A DNA stretch of 64,000 bases from Chinchilla lanigera (Eukaryota; Chordata; Mammalia; Rodentia; Chinchillidae), in NCBI RefSeq assembly GCF_000276665.1, contig NW_004955435.1:6973937-7037936 (forward strand), written 5' to 3'. The notes beneath the pieces were generated by a model. It did not search any database. It was not told the origin of the DNA and saw only the letters and a list, made by a program, of their open reading frames with translations. This document shows positions 23,300-35,125 of this stretch, piece by piece; positions within the stretch are counted from its first letter, which is position 1; each line of letters opens with the position of its first letter. The position numbers were made by a program, and so were the translations under genes.

Positions 23300-24740
23300 C
23301 CAGTGTCCAAAGCAAATACACAAAAAGATACCTCTGTGGAACCCCAAAAAGCATGTATATAAAAGTAAAACAGAAAATAAAAGGAGAAACATAGATATCG
23401 AAAATGCTACGTATTTTTACATATATCGAAAAAGCAAAATATTGGTCTAACAGAGAAGTGGTAGAAGAAAACCCAACAGGAAAATATATTTTAATTAATT
23501 TCAATTTTACCTTGTAACTATCTATTTCATTTTAAGTTTCTTTCTACCTTTGGCAAGTGCTATGGATCAATGTTTACTTTTAATTTACTTTGTTACTAAC
23601 ATTGGCTTTAGAGAAATTAATACTTTATAATATACAAGTGGATAGATAAATTCAAAGCAATTAATATTAAAAATAAAAGGTGAAGACCCCAGGAGAAAAC
23701 ACTAATCCATGAAGTTATAGATCCCAGACTACTTTCAAGTTTCAGGCTATTCAAGTATTAATGAAGTTAACATTGTGCATGTTTTGTAAATGTCAGTTAT
23801 CTCACTCGGACTGGCTCACACATTTTCATGGGACGTATTCTGTTTGGGGAGGAGCCATTAATTCTCACTCTTCACCTACAGTCACATGATTCTTATAAAA
23901 CTCAACAATCATACTGTCTTACCCTGTACACCTAAAAATTAACAAAGGAAATTGATAAACACGTAAGCAAACATAAAATAGTACTTACAATAACAGTGAT
24001 TATGACCAGTTTGGGAACTATTAATTTAGAAATAAAATCCTGAATGCAAGAAAAAAGAGTAATTAAAACAAAACTGTTTATCTATCAAATTTAAATTTAA
24101 TGTGTGCCTTCTACTCTAAGAAAGAGTCTAACTATATTAATTATATTAGGATTTATTCATTAAATAAGAATTCTTGCAAATATTGTACAGAAAATTAAAT
24201 CTAATATTAACTCAGATGCTAAATTTCAAGGTAATAACAATTACTGGCAATTAAATGTAACAATGAGTGACATATTACAAACCTCAGGTTTCATTCACAA
24301 AGTCAAGAATGGAATAACAGGAAAAATCTTTTGACAGAATGCATCACTGTAACTGTTAGAAACTAGTCCCGATAATGTCATTCAATACCTATAATCAATA
24401 GATTTAAAAACAGAGCTCAATAAAGCCCAATAAGCTTTTAAAATAGAAAAAAAAAGCTATTGTATTAAACAAAGAGAACAAAGAAACTTTTTTGACTGGA
24501 CAAAAGTATCTATCCACAAAAACAGCAAATCTCTTCAATAGATGTGTAAATATATATTAAGAAAGTCAATACTAATTGTTCTCCAAAATTCTGAGGAATA
24601 GAACATTCTCATTCTAATAAGGAGCATGTAGAGAAAAATATAAAGCTTGTGGTATATTTAATAAAGTAATTAATTCTTTCCCTGTGAATTTGGGAACAAG
24701 ACACTGACACTATGTTCACTTTTTCATTCGCTATTACATC
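23300..24740. other. AT-rich unique sequence, no recognised feature
   Basis: No convincing repeat or gene. A slightly less AT-rich patch at 23790-23960 is unassigned. Confidence 0.5.
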
Positions 24741-24744
24741 AAAG

Positions 24745-24930
24745 ATAGCATGCCCGCCGTGCTGTGGGGAGAAAGCAGCCCTTCCCCACTGTTGGTCGAA
24801 ACTGGTGGAAATCAGCGTGGAGATTTCTCAAAAAACTAAAACTAGAGGTTCTATTTGACCCAGCCATTCCCCTTTCTGTATCTTCCCAAAAGAAATGAAA
24901 GCATCATTTCACGGCGACATATGTGCTCTC
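24745..24930 (+). repeat. L1 ORF2 C-terminal fragment, left of a nested insertion
   Basis: TCCCCACTGTTGGTCGAAAC, GAAATCAGCGTGGAGATTTC, ATTTGACCCAGCCATTCCCC and CACGGCGACATATG are ORF2 end blocks. The element resumes at about 25316, so the DNA between is a nested insertion. Confidence 0.85.
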
Positions 24931-25140
24931 GTTTTTTTTTTATTTTAAAGAGAATTTTAAAAAATAAGAAAATAACAACAACAAAGACAAAAACAGAACA
25001 ACACAAAAACAATAAAAATGATATAGGATTTCAAAACCAAATGATAGGAATAAACAGTGGTTATATTATATGTTATCTTCAAAGAAGTTTCTCAGACTAC
25101 CAGATATAAGAATGAAAGACTGATCAAACAACTAAAGAGA
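24931..25140 (-). repeat. Element X copy 3, nested in L1
   Basis: Begins with a reversed A-tail (T10 then ATTTTAAAG), followed by reversed X blocks: GATTTCAAAACCAAATGATA, GTTATCTTCAAAGAAG, CTACCAGATATAAGAATGAA with AGACTGATCAAACAA at its 5' end. It abuts copy 4 in the same orientation. Confidence 0.8.
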
Positions 25141-25315
25141 ATAAAAAGTTATAAAAATTAGAAATGATGCAGAGCTTCGATTAACAAGTTAGTAGGAATT
25201 CTACAATCGTTGTTATAGTGCTTATTGTTGTGCATATTGCTGTCTTCAAATTAGTTGTTCATTGCCAGATATAAGCATATAAAAAATATTAACTGTTCCT
25301 TTTAATAAACCACTA
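25141..25315 (-). repeat. Element X copy 4, head-to-tail with copy 3
   Basis: A second X copy in the same orientation with blocks TAGTAGGAATTCTACAATCG, CATATTGCTGTCTTCAAATT, GCCAGATATAAGCATAT and ATATTAACTGTTCCTTTTAA. It lacks a clear A-tail of its own, so the pair is either a dimer inserted once or one copy inserted into another. Confidence 0.7.
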
Positions 25316-25860
25316 GACATCACACCCAGTTTTATAGCAGCAAAATTTATAATAGCTAAATCTTGGAAACAGCCCAAATGCCTATCAATGGATGAATGGA
25401 AAAAGATGTGTTTTTTTATATATACAATACTACTCAGCCATAAAGAAGGATAAATGAGACGTTTCTAGGTAAATGGAAGGACTTTGAGAGCACACTCTTA
25501 AGTGAAATTAATTCAATACACATTAGTAAATATCGCATTGTTTCTCTGTTGTGAGAAATTGAAACCATGATAAGGACCACAATGTATACTAGATAGCATC
25601 AAAGAGGATGATAATGCTCAAATGAGAAGGGGAATGAGGAGGGGAGGGGACAGGAAAGAAGGGAAAAGAGACAGTATGGAAAAAATGGAAATGGAAACAG
25701 ACCTTTAGTAAGTAGGGAGGGGAAGAGGGGTTGAAAATGTGGTAACAGAATGGGAAAAAAAAGAATTAAGTTATATCATGTACACGTACAAATTCCCTAT
25801 CATGAATGTGATCATTATGTATTTATAAATGTACCAGTGAAATTCATTAATAAATAATAA
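25316..25860 (+). mobile_element. L1 3' end and 3' UTR, right of the nested insertion
   Basis: Continues the fragment at 24745: GTTTTATAGCAGCAAAATTT, CAGCCCAAATGCCTATCAAT, TACTACTCAGCCATAAAG, then a purine-rich 3' UTR (25620-25740), CATGTACACGTACAAATTCC and a terminal TTAATAAATAATAAAG. Confidence 0.88.
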
Positions 25861-26229
25861 AGACAACCAATATAATTAAATTAAAATTAACATAAATGCT
25901 CATATGTGGGAAACAGAAAAAATTTCAATGTCTGTTTAGAAAATTTTGAATACATCTAAAATATAACACTAAAACTAGTAAGTTATTTAACACAGACAAT
26001 AAAAGTTAAGTGCATACACTCTTGCTCTACTACTGATGAACAAGTCAAAACTGAAACATGTACTATGTGAAATATTAAAGAAAATTAAATATTGAGGCAG
26101 CATGATCACAAAATGTGTACAGTTTTGTTTGCTGAAACCCACAGAACATTAATGTTTAAAATCAAATCATATTTAGACAGTTTGAGGAACAGACAATGTT
26201 CACAGAACACAAAAGCTCTAAATTGCTAA

Positions 26230-26454
26230 AGTATCCATTCTTTCCAATTTGCTAGGTAGTCATTCACCAATCACAGTAAAATCACAGCAAATTATGTGAT
26301 AAAAATTGACAAAAAGATTCTAAAATTTACATGAAAACAAATCACAGACACTAAGCAATTTTTGTCTAGAAGAAAACATTTCAAGACAATATAAATCTTG
26401 CGTAAGAAAAATCTTATATTGTAAAAGTAGTCACACAACTTAATGGCATAGACA
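26230..26454 (+). repeat. L1 ORF2 fragment, left part
   Basis: GATTCTAAAATTTACATGAA, AGAAGAAAACATTTCAAGAC, and CACACAACTTAATGGCATAG fit the ORF2 region just before the sequence at 26565. Highly diverged and split by element X copy 5. Confidence 0.5.
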
Positions 26455-26563
26455 TTTTTATTTTAAAGATAAAAAATAATAACAAAATAACAACAAAGAC
26501 AAAAATAATAAAAATCATAAAGAAATTTCAAGACACGATGATTAACAATGATTGCTATAGAGT
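26455..26563 (-). repeat. Element X copy 5, nested in L1
   Basis: Reversed tail (TTTTTATTTTAAAG), then AACAACAAAGACAAAAATAA, GAAATTTCAAGACACGATGA and TTAACAATGATTGCTATAG. Short, 5'-truncated copy. Confidence 0.65.
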
Positions 26564-26675
26564 TTTGAATTATAGCCACAAGAATGTGATTGAGTGATAT
26601 TTGACAAAGTTGCCAAATATTTTTAAAGTGTTTGTCTTTTTAGTAAGTGGTGCTTTAAACGATTGAATTACTGAA
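26564..26675 (+). repeat. L1 ORF2 fragment, right part
   Basis: GATATTTGACAAAGTTGCCA and AGTAAGTGGTGCTTTAAACG match the ORF2 blocks expected after the left part, showing that copy 5 of X interrupts one L1. Confidence 0.5.
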
Positions 26676-26989
26676 TTATTGAGTTATTGAATATGTTAGA
26701 TCTATAACTGGACTGGATAGTCCCTACTTTTCATTTTAAAGTACAATTGAAAATTTTGATTATAAAAGATTTTTCTGTACAAAATTCTATTTTATGCCCA
26801 AATGCCTGATAATAATATTGGGCACTATATAGCTTAACTATTTAAATATGTTGATTTGATATTGTGCTTAAGTTTGTCATAAAATGTAGTTGTACCATTC
26901 AATTACTCTGTAACTTTGACAACTAAATTAAGCTTTTCAATCTTTACTAAAGTTTTTGGATACTTGTAATTTATGAAAACTATTGTTTG

Positions 26990-27096
26990 TGGGGCTAGGG
27001 ATTTAGCTCAGCGGCACAGCACCTGCCTGGCAAGTGGGAGGTTGTGAGTTCAATCCCTGGTACCGGAAAAAAAACAAAACAAAACAAAACAAAAAA
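26990..27096 (+). repeat. ID-type SINE with target duplication
   Basis: GGGGCTAGGGATTTAGCTCA, CCTGCCTGGCAAGTGGGAGG, GAGTTCAATCCCTGGTACC, then an (AAAAC)n and A tail. AAACTATTGTTTG (26977-26989) and AAACTGTTGTTTG (27097-27109) form the target duplication. The left flank plus this ID is duplicated at 37131-37330. Confidence 0.95.
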
Positions 27097-27109
27097 AAAC
27101 TGTTGTTTG

Positions 27110-28374
27110 GTAAAAGGATTACAATAGCATAATCCTGATGCTTCTTAAGTAGTTAGTAAACAGAGCTGCCTATTTGGTGAAATTTCCAAATATTTTGAAG
27201 TGTTGATGTTTAAAGAGGCTAAGCAAATGAATCTACTATTCATAGTGGGCAAAAATAAAATATTTCAATGAATTTTAATTATATTTCACCCCTTCATTAG
27301 ATAGAAACCTCTCTCATATAAACCTGTATTGAATTTGGATCTATTTTCAAACACAGGTGACCTTTTTCTTGCGCTGTTCTTCTTTTAGTACATAGATAGA
27401 TGTAATATCTATGAAAACTTTCTATAAACTCAGAAAATATAATGAAATAATAATTTAAGGTCATCAAAGTTTCAAAAGATATTTAAAGTTTTTAGTCATA
27501 AATCTGGATAACATTTAATTTATATTTGAAAAAAATCAGAAAAATATTTCTGAATACTTTCTTTAAAACTGATACTGATTTGAGGAGACAGGTATGTTTA
27601 ACCTGATTTAGACATTACACAATACATACATGTTATTACTGCTAGCTATAAAATGTTTAATATTTTTGTATATTAAAAATAAATTATTAAAATCAGTTAG
27701 TAAAATACTTTTATAGTAAGTTATATTTTTATAGCACAAATTTTTCCCTAAAACTTATTATGCTGTTATAAATCTCTATTACTTTAATCACTCCATAAAC
27801 AAAATTTTTGTAAAAGTGCAAAGATACCGTATGCCTAGACAATCATCTTTGCCTATACCCATTGTTAGATGCACTAACATCAGTAGATCATAAGAAACAT
27901 ATTTTCTGTTTGTAATTACTGTACAAGATAGATTTAATATATGCTGTGGGCAAGATTACAAAGCAGCAATCATTATTTTAGTAGCAAAGAATTTTTAATT
28001 GTATTGAAACAGATGCCTTAATGTACTACAACAGTTTGTAATCTTTATAAAATGGAGGAATTTTTTGGATTTCTCATATTTCTACCATTATTTATGATAA
28101 TTATCAAAGAAAAACTGTATGAAAGCATCATACACAGAATTTGGAATTTGCTATTACTAGTACTCAAGCTACCTTGATGTTCTTTGTATAAGGATATTGT
28201 ATTTTAAATCTATATAAGGTATTTAAATAATATTTAAGGAAACTTTCAGTTATAAATGTTCCCAACATTATTATTATACAGCTTTGAAAAAGTTTTTGAG
28301 TTAATTCTTAAACTAGCAAAGTGGTACTCTTACTTGATGAAAAACGGCTTTTCACAAGTACTCACCATAAAACT
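27110..28374. other. AT-rich unique sequence, no recognised feature
   Basis: No repeat family or gene recognised. Confidence 0.55.
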
Positions 28375-28385
28375 AAGTCTTTCCA

Positions 28386-28503
28386 GGGCTGGGGACTTAG
28401 CTCAGGGGCACAGCGCCTGCCTGGCAAGCTCAAAGTTGTGAGTTTGATTCCTAGTACCAGAAGAAAAACAAAAAAACAAAACAAACAAACAAACAAAAAA
28501 ACC
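28386..28503 (+). repeat. ID-type SINE with target duplication
   Basis: GGGCTGGGGACTTAGCTCAG, CCTGCCTGGCAAGCTCAAAG, GAGTTTGATTCCTAGTACC and a CAAA-rich tail. AAGTCTTTCC (28375-28384) and AAATCTTTCC (28506-28515) flank it. Confidence 0.94.
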
Positions 28504-28519
28504 CGAAATCTTTCCAAAA

Positions 28520-31320
28520 TATGGGGACCTGAAATCAAATGTTTTGAATCACTAACATCTCAAATATAAGCATTAAAATATCAACTTATTAATCAGTTTA
28601 ATATGATTCAATGTTTTTCCTAAATATGATTGACTCTTGGGGATTATTTCTTAAAACACTTACCTGAATTATTCCTCTAGTACATTGACATTACTTCTCC
28701 ATTTAATCTTTTAAAATTTTGTATGGCTGAACAAACTAAAGATATAAAAAAGTGTTATTCACTATCAGTATTGGTGATACATATTAGTTAAATGTTAAAG
28801 ATTCTTACCCAATAAATGTATTGCAAAATATAAGTCTAAATACAGCTGGGCTTTTTTTCCCTGTAATTAACAAAAGAGCAGTAAAGATCAGTACTCATAG
28901 AGAACATTTTCTTTCATGATTCATAAAATGTTAGCTATTTGTGAATCATTGCTACTTAAATTGGTGGTATGAATCACTACAACACAAAAGGCTGAAAGAA
29001 ATTTTGGAAATGCTTGTGTTCATTTACTTCGTGCACTTCCCGTAAGCCTCACTTTTCTTCCGTGATTATAGAACATTTAGTGCCTTCTGCACAGCATTTC
29101 ATGATGCGGTGCTCTCATTGTACTGTTTTCAGAGAGTGAACATTGAAGAGCAGTTGCAAGGCTATTTTGATAGATTTCTGGTTTTGAACAAAAAATAGAG
29201 TCCCTTGAAAAATGAATTACTACACTCTCAGAATGAACTGAGATGTGAATATCTACATTTATATCTATTTAGGTAGCTTTGATAATATCAAGTTACTTGT
29301 GGAGAACTGAAGTAGTGTGAGACGTGATCACGGAGCAAAGATAGGAGAAAAGGTAAGAGATGATAGAGAGTCTTTAGTATCCAAACATGATGCCCACTGG
29401 TTTGGGAAAAGATATAGAAATCATTTAAAAATTCCCTGTAATGATTTTAAAATCATATTATGCTGCATTCACTTGAAATAAATAATTTAAAATAACTACC
29501 TCCAGGTTTATGAAATAATAGAAGAATTTCATGATTGTGTACAGAAATGAAGGCAGAAAAATTTACTAATATATATATATATATATATATATCTTACACC
29601 AACTCTATAAATTGTCATTTATTTCTCTATTACAATAGGTAAACTGATAAAGCAAAATATAAGCGTGTATTTTTTCTATCTAATTTCATTTGTTACCTAT
29701 AATTTTACCTGGTATTTTTTCCAAATCTGGTTGTGAATTTACTAAAGGGATTTGTAGGAGTTTCTCTCAATAAAAGCTAGCCTAGAGACAGCAACATCAT
29801 GGCAGCAAATCACTTTTATAAAGTACCTGATATGATCAAATTCATTAGGCAAATGGTGATGCCAGGGCTTTGCAGTTTATGCACAATAATAAATAATGGA
29901 AATATTAGTAGTATAAGCCAACAGTACAGGTGTGGAAAGTTTCAATATATTAAAAAAAAAAATCCCTTGACAAACGTGTGATAATTAGAAGAGCTAATGA
30001 CGTGAGAGTGAATGTACAACAGCTATAGCAATCTTATGAGTCCAAGTGGAGAGTTTGAAAATCCATGTGAACTGGAAGCAGAAATTTTTGATAATCACAG
30101 AGAATTTATATAAAGACAAATTTTGGAGTTATTGCACTTCTACCAAATGTCATTACTTTAAAATTATATGAAACTCAAGTTTTAAAATTAGCATTAATTT
30201 GACAGTAAAAGAGACCAGATAAAATGTTGTTCAATGTGTACATATAAAAATCAATCTAATGCTTCTAAACATTAAATTATAATTTCAGAATGTATTTATC
30301 TTAACTTTTCTTCACTTGCTAATTACTTAGCTGACATGATACGCATTTGCATTTCCTTAATGTCATGTTATTGATCATATTTGTAATCATTTATTATGTG
30401 GTGCATCACATAAATATTCTCATATTAAAAATTAAATGAAAATTCATTTGTGCCATAGCTCTTAATTGGGCAGGAAGAAGTCATAAAAAACATGTCAAAA
30501 ATAAATAAATAAAAGTCAAAATGTCTGAACTTGGATTTCTGGTTTTTCATTTATTATCTGTGATGTTAAAATAGTAGTTCACATCTTTGGACCTCAATAT
30601 TATTATTTCTAAATTTATTTATGTTACTGTTTTTTCAGTTTATTAGGCATACCCAGATATTTTTAAAATATTTGTAAACTCAAGTTGTCAAAAAAAGTAG
30701 CAGTATATAACAATTATAGAATTCCTTTCAGCCTTGACATTCCAAACTTTTCTGCTTTTTGTATATACATAGGACATAATCATGAGAATAAATAGTCAAG
30801 ATGTTATCATCAAAAGTAGGAGAAAAGGTAAGTCCTAACTCATCCTTTGCAAAAACCTTGAGAAAAGAAGCATCAACTCTTAGAAGAAGTTCTGTAGTTC
30901 TCTGGAAAACAATAAAATTTTATAGTAACTGAGCCATATTGAAAGAAAAAGGACAATGTAAAAACACTAGGAATTCTGTATGACATTTGTATGTGCCTTT
31001 GTTCCCCAGCCTTTTGGGAATTTGTAGAAAATACAACAACCTTTATTCTTAGGATGGAAAGCAGGTACTCACTTCTAGAATGAGCAAAGAAAAACTTGCC
31101 ATCAAAAATTATATTTATAATTGAAGAACTGGTATGAGGTACTTGTCTTTGTCTAATTCAGAACTCCCTCATGACGAGATAGTGAAAAACAGTCTTCAAA
31201 AACATTGAATGGCAAAAATACTCCGATTACACTAGAGACAAAACATAGCTATTAGCACTGTAGAGTATTAAAATTCTGGAAAGAAGAGCAAGCATATTGC
31301 TTTGTGAAATTAGACCTTTC
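28520..31320. other. Long AT-rich unique stretch with one (AT)n tract
   Basis: The longest repeat-poor part of the window. A simple (AT)n run lies at 29568-29592. The patch 28980-29170 is somewhat less AT-rich and could be conserved non-coding DNA, but nothing in it is recognisable. No open frame exceeds about 62 codons. Confidence 0.5.
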
Positions 31321-31324
31321 AAAA

Positions 31325-31492
31325 CTGCTCATTTGTTGCACATGGGGACACATGCCTGCAGTCCTGGTGCTCTGTGAGGTTAAGGAAGGAGGCTCAGAAA
31401 TGGGTAATTTAGAAAATAACTTTCTTTTTAGGAAAAAAGTTTAGGGAAGTCGCTCACTTGTGCCAAGACCCTAGATTCAGGCCCCAGAATAG
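31325..31492 (+). repeat. Possible degenerate B1+ID composite (B4-like)
   Basis: CACATGCCTGCAGTCCTGGT with GTTAAGGAAGGAGGCTCAG resembles a B1 half, and GTTTAGGGAAGTCGCTCAC with GATTCAGGCCCCAGAATAGC resembles an ID half, ending in A. Very diverged. Confidence 0.35.
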
Positions 31493-31734
31493 CAAAAAAA
31501 CAAATTTCCATTTATACAATGGAAAAGAGAAACGCCATAATTATGTCCAAATACTCAGAAAAGACTTAGGAAGATTGAATATTTCACTGTTTATGTGGGG
31601 TTTCAGTTTAAGCGAGAAGTTTATAGATTACTTTCAATTTAAGTAAGGAATGTTAGATTATAACTACCCCTGTCAAGAAACGAAGAGATGCTTAACCACA
31701 AAGTAAATCTGCACCCCTGGGGGAATACTTTCCC

Positions 31735-31792
31735 ACTTCTTTCTTTCTTCCTACTTTCTCTCTCTCTGTCTCTCTCTCTCTCTCTCTTTTTA
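31735..31792. repeat. (CT)n/(CTTT)n microsatellite
   Basis: TTCTTTCTTTCTTCC followed by CT units broken by GT, then T7. The RERERD-rich minus-strand frame here is an artefact. Confidence 0.95.
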
Positions 31793-31954
31793 AAAATTAG
31801 CTCTTCATATTGAAGAAAATCCGCCAAAACACTTCCTGAACACAAAGTAATGGAACAAAGAGAGATAAATGACATTAAATAAAACACACTTTGCCAAAAT
31901 AATTTAGAAATAATCTCATAATGAGCAATAGAAACAAACCATTGGAAGGAGTTC

Positions 31955-32345
31955 CAAACAAATCCAAAGGGCACATTATAATCAAATGCCCTGATACCAA
32001 AGGCAAGTACTGTACAAGAAAAACAAAACTACAGAGCAATATACTTTGTGAATATAAATGGAAAAAATTCTCAAAAACAAATGCTAGAATATCAAATACA
32101 ACAACATATTAAAAGACTGTATGCTACAGTCAGGTGAGATGTAGCCTAAGAATGGTTAACATACAAAAAGAGGTGATGATGAACATTATTAGAAGAAATA
32201 ACATAAATGTGCATGCTCATCTCAAATGCTGCAAAAAAAAGTACTATATATATATACATATATACAATATATATCTATTGCTATATATTGGAGACAATAG
32301 CATAAAAATATTAGAAGAAAGCTTAAATCTCAAATCTTGCAGGTC
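31955..32345 (+). repeat. Old L1 ORF2 fragment (RT region)
   Basis: AAACTACAGAGCAATATACT, CAAAAACAAATGCTAGAATA, CAACAACATATTAAAAGACT, CTAAGAATGGTTAACATAC and GAACATTATTAGAAGAAAT follow the ORF2 finger/palm region. Frames are broken. A small AT-rich expansion sits at 32244-32290. Confidence 0.6.
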
Positions 32346-32892
32346 AGCTACTTAAAAATATCAATAAAACTTCAAAATAAAAAGGAAAACAGGTGAATTT
32401 AATATAAAACACTACCAAAAATGTCAGGTGTTGCTATATATATATTTAATAATGTAGCATGGATTAAATTAAGGTTGGAAGTATTGCATGCCAAAATGCT
32501 GATGGATACATAAACCGGAGAGATAATAGTAACTTAATGTGCAGTCTCAGAACATACATATGCAGATAAAAATTTTAAAAAGGAGATTCAATTATAGTAA
32601 ACATTATCATGAATTTTGGCAATAAATGATTGAGTAGCTAGAGTCATACTTTAGAAGGTTTAAATAACATTTTTATTCTATAGCCAAGGACATGAAAGTA
32701 TACACACTTTCAAGTCCACAAGGAACGTTTCACCTGAAACCTATTTTAAAACTTAAGCAATCAATCCTGTCTTTTAGTGTTAAAATACATACTACGTTGA
32801 ATAACTACATTGAGTTAACCCACAATTTGCTAACAAAAATTTCAAGATTATTATTATTACAAAATGATAGTAATTTTCAAGAATGATGATGT

Positions 32893-33383
32893 TTCGGTTA
32901 CTTTTCTCTCATTGCTGAGACAAAATACCCCATGCCCAGAATTAAGGGAGGAAAGGTTTATTTAGCTCACAGTTTGTGGAGGTTTCAGTCCATACACGGC
33001 TGGCTCCGAGGCAGAGTAGCACATGGCAGAGGGCAATAGCTCATGGCGGCTGACGATAGTAAAGCAACAAGAGCAAAAAGAGGGCTACAAGCCTCTTTTC
33101 CTCTTTTATATTGTAAGCAGGCTACCCCTGCCCAGGGGACATGTAGCACTCACACCATCTCCATGCCCTCCTCTTGCACAGGCTCAGGGTGAATGCAAAG
33201 AAAGGACCCTGGGCCCCTGCTGAGTCACTTAGCTAACCTTCTAAACTTCTCAAATTGACACAATGAAAAATATCCTACAGCAGGAAGGGAGTGTTCTTTT
33301 CACCCCAGGGTGTAGAACTGCTGAGTCACTTAGTCAAGTCTCTAGACTCCTCAAGATGACACAATGTATCAACCATAACAGAC
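32893..33383 (-). mobile_element. ERVL-MaLR LTR with a partly duplicated 5' end
   Basis: GTTACTTTTCTCTCATTGCT, GGTTTATTTAGCTCACAGTT, GGCTGGCTCCGAGGCAGAGT, CTCATGGCGGCTGACG and AAGCCTCTTTTCCTCTTTTA are shared with the LTRs at 20496 and 53085. The 5' end occurs twice: CTGCTGAGTCACTTAG at 33217-33232 and again at 33318-33333, each followed by a TTCTCAAATTGACACAATG-like block. Only the second copy closes with the usual ATCAACCATAACA. Confidence 0.8.
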
Positions 33384-33442
33384 CCATATCTCAACCTCAC
33401 CTTCAGAAGTGCAGTATTAGACATTGACAGGGGTATAACTAG

Positions 33443-33990
33443 TGTTACAGGCAGCTGAGTTAGATAGAAATATTACAGGCAGTCAGACAAGGCCAGGCCC
33501 TCGAAGGAGCCAACACAAAAGACAAGATAAGACACCTGTGGGCCAGACCTCAAGACAAAGGACTAAACAAACATACCCTCTTACCTCCCGAGAGATGGAC
33601 ATCCAGGATTGATAGGTAGAGATCACCTGAAGAGTCCCTGACCCAACCTCTTACAGGAAAACCCCTGTTCTGTATCCATGCATGCTTGTTACGTGACCTG
33701 CTTCCCCATTTGATCCCAATTTAATCAATTGTACCTGAACAATTCTTATTGGCTGACTATAGTTTTGTCCATTTTCCCCTACCGTGGACCCGCCTCACCT
33801 CGTGGTTTTGCTCTATAAAAGTCCCTGGAAAAGACAGAGTCAGGGACAACGCACTCGGGCCCCGCTTCTGTCCCTCTGTCGGACAGAAGCTTTCTTTCCC
33901 TCAATAAATATATTCTGCTCTTAACCCCAATTGTTCCTAAAATTCATTCTTCTAATTTAGAGAACACAAACTTGTCTGAGATATCGTTCA
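33443..33990 (+). mobile_element. Gammaretrovirus-type (ERV1) LTR, apparently solo
   Basis: Starts TGTTACAGGCAG. It holds a CCAAT-like AGCCAACAC and a TATA box in CTCTATAAAAGTCC (about 33810), a GC-rich R region around CGGGCCCCGCTTCTGTCC, and the polyadenylation signal TCAATAAATA (about 33901). The layout U3-R-U5 fits a class I LTR. No primer-binding site or gag-like sequence follows. I found no clean CA end or target duplication, so the 3' limit is approximate. TTACAGGCAG recurs at 33472, a short repeat at the U3 start. Confidence 0.75.
33815..33824 (+). promoter_or_regulatory. TATA box of the ERV1-type LTR
   Basis: CTATAAAAGT lies about 85 bases before AATAAA, a normal LTR arrangement. Whether it is active cannot be seen. 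Confidence 0.6.
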
Positions 33991-33999
33991 GGTTGGGAG

Positions 34000-35085
34000 T
34001 TTTTATTTTCCTGTGTCACTGGAGAGATACAAGTGAGAGTGCTGGAGGCGGGTAATGCTCACTTTTTCCACCTGGGTTTGGGTACTAGGCTTGAGTTCAT
34101 TTTGTGAAAATCAAATGAGTCATACAATATAAATTGTGTGTTTTCCTGTATTACAGCATTGCTCAATAAAGTACAACTCATGCAGAGGTAAAATATAAAA
34201 GAAAAGTAATTAAAGATTAAACATTTTAACTTTTCTTCATACTTCTAATCACATATTTTTTTTCCATCTTGAAGTTTTGGGCCTCTGATGGGATTTTTTT
34301 CAAAATTGAAAATATTCCACTCATGATACAGTTTTTTTCAAGAGTTTTCATCTTAAAATGCTTCTTTTATTATTTCAAATAATTTTGAAGTGAAAAGGAC
34401 AATGCTAACACATAGTCTACTGTTTACATCTGATTATATTAGCTTTTAGAAATATAATACTAAGATGAAGAAAATCATTTTATACACATTTTACTACTAC
34501 ATAATTAAGCTCTTTTGTTTATAATTATCTTTGAAAAACAAGTATTACAGAGATGGAGATAAAATGTTTATTTATTATGTTTTCTAAATGTGGCCATTCA
34601 GTTTTTTTTTTCCCTTGCATATATATAGTTAGGAGATGATATCTTGAACTTCTTGATAATATTATTAATATTACAGGATTAATAAGCTAGTAGGTTTTCT
34701 TATGGAAATTTAGTCAACAAGGCACACTACTTGTGAAAAAGTAGCAATTCCATTTTGTTAATAAAAGAAATCTGTATTCCCAAGTATTTCATAGTACAAT
34801 GAGTTACACATATAAATTGTATAAAATTACTTTAAAATATTGAAATACTTATTAAAATGTAATATATTCAGTCATCCTATTCATATCTTCTGTGCTTGCT
34901 GATCCAAACAATTACAGATGAAAATATTCAAGTTCTGCTATTTTATTGCACATAGAAGGGTATAGGTAGTGATAATGTATTGCATATTTTAAGAAAATAT
35001 CTACAAGAAAGAATTTTGGTTACTTTTATCATAAGAAATGGCAAATGTTTAAAGAGAGAGTATGCTTACCCCCATTTGAACATTA

Positions 35086-35125
<40 letters not shown>

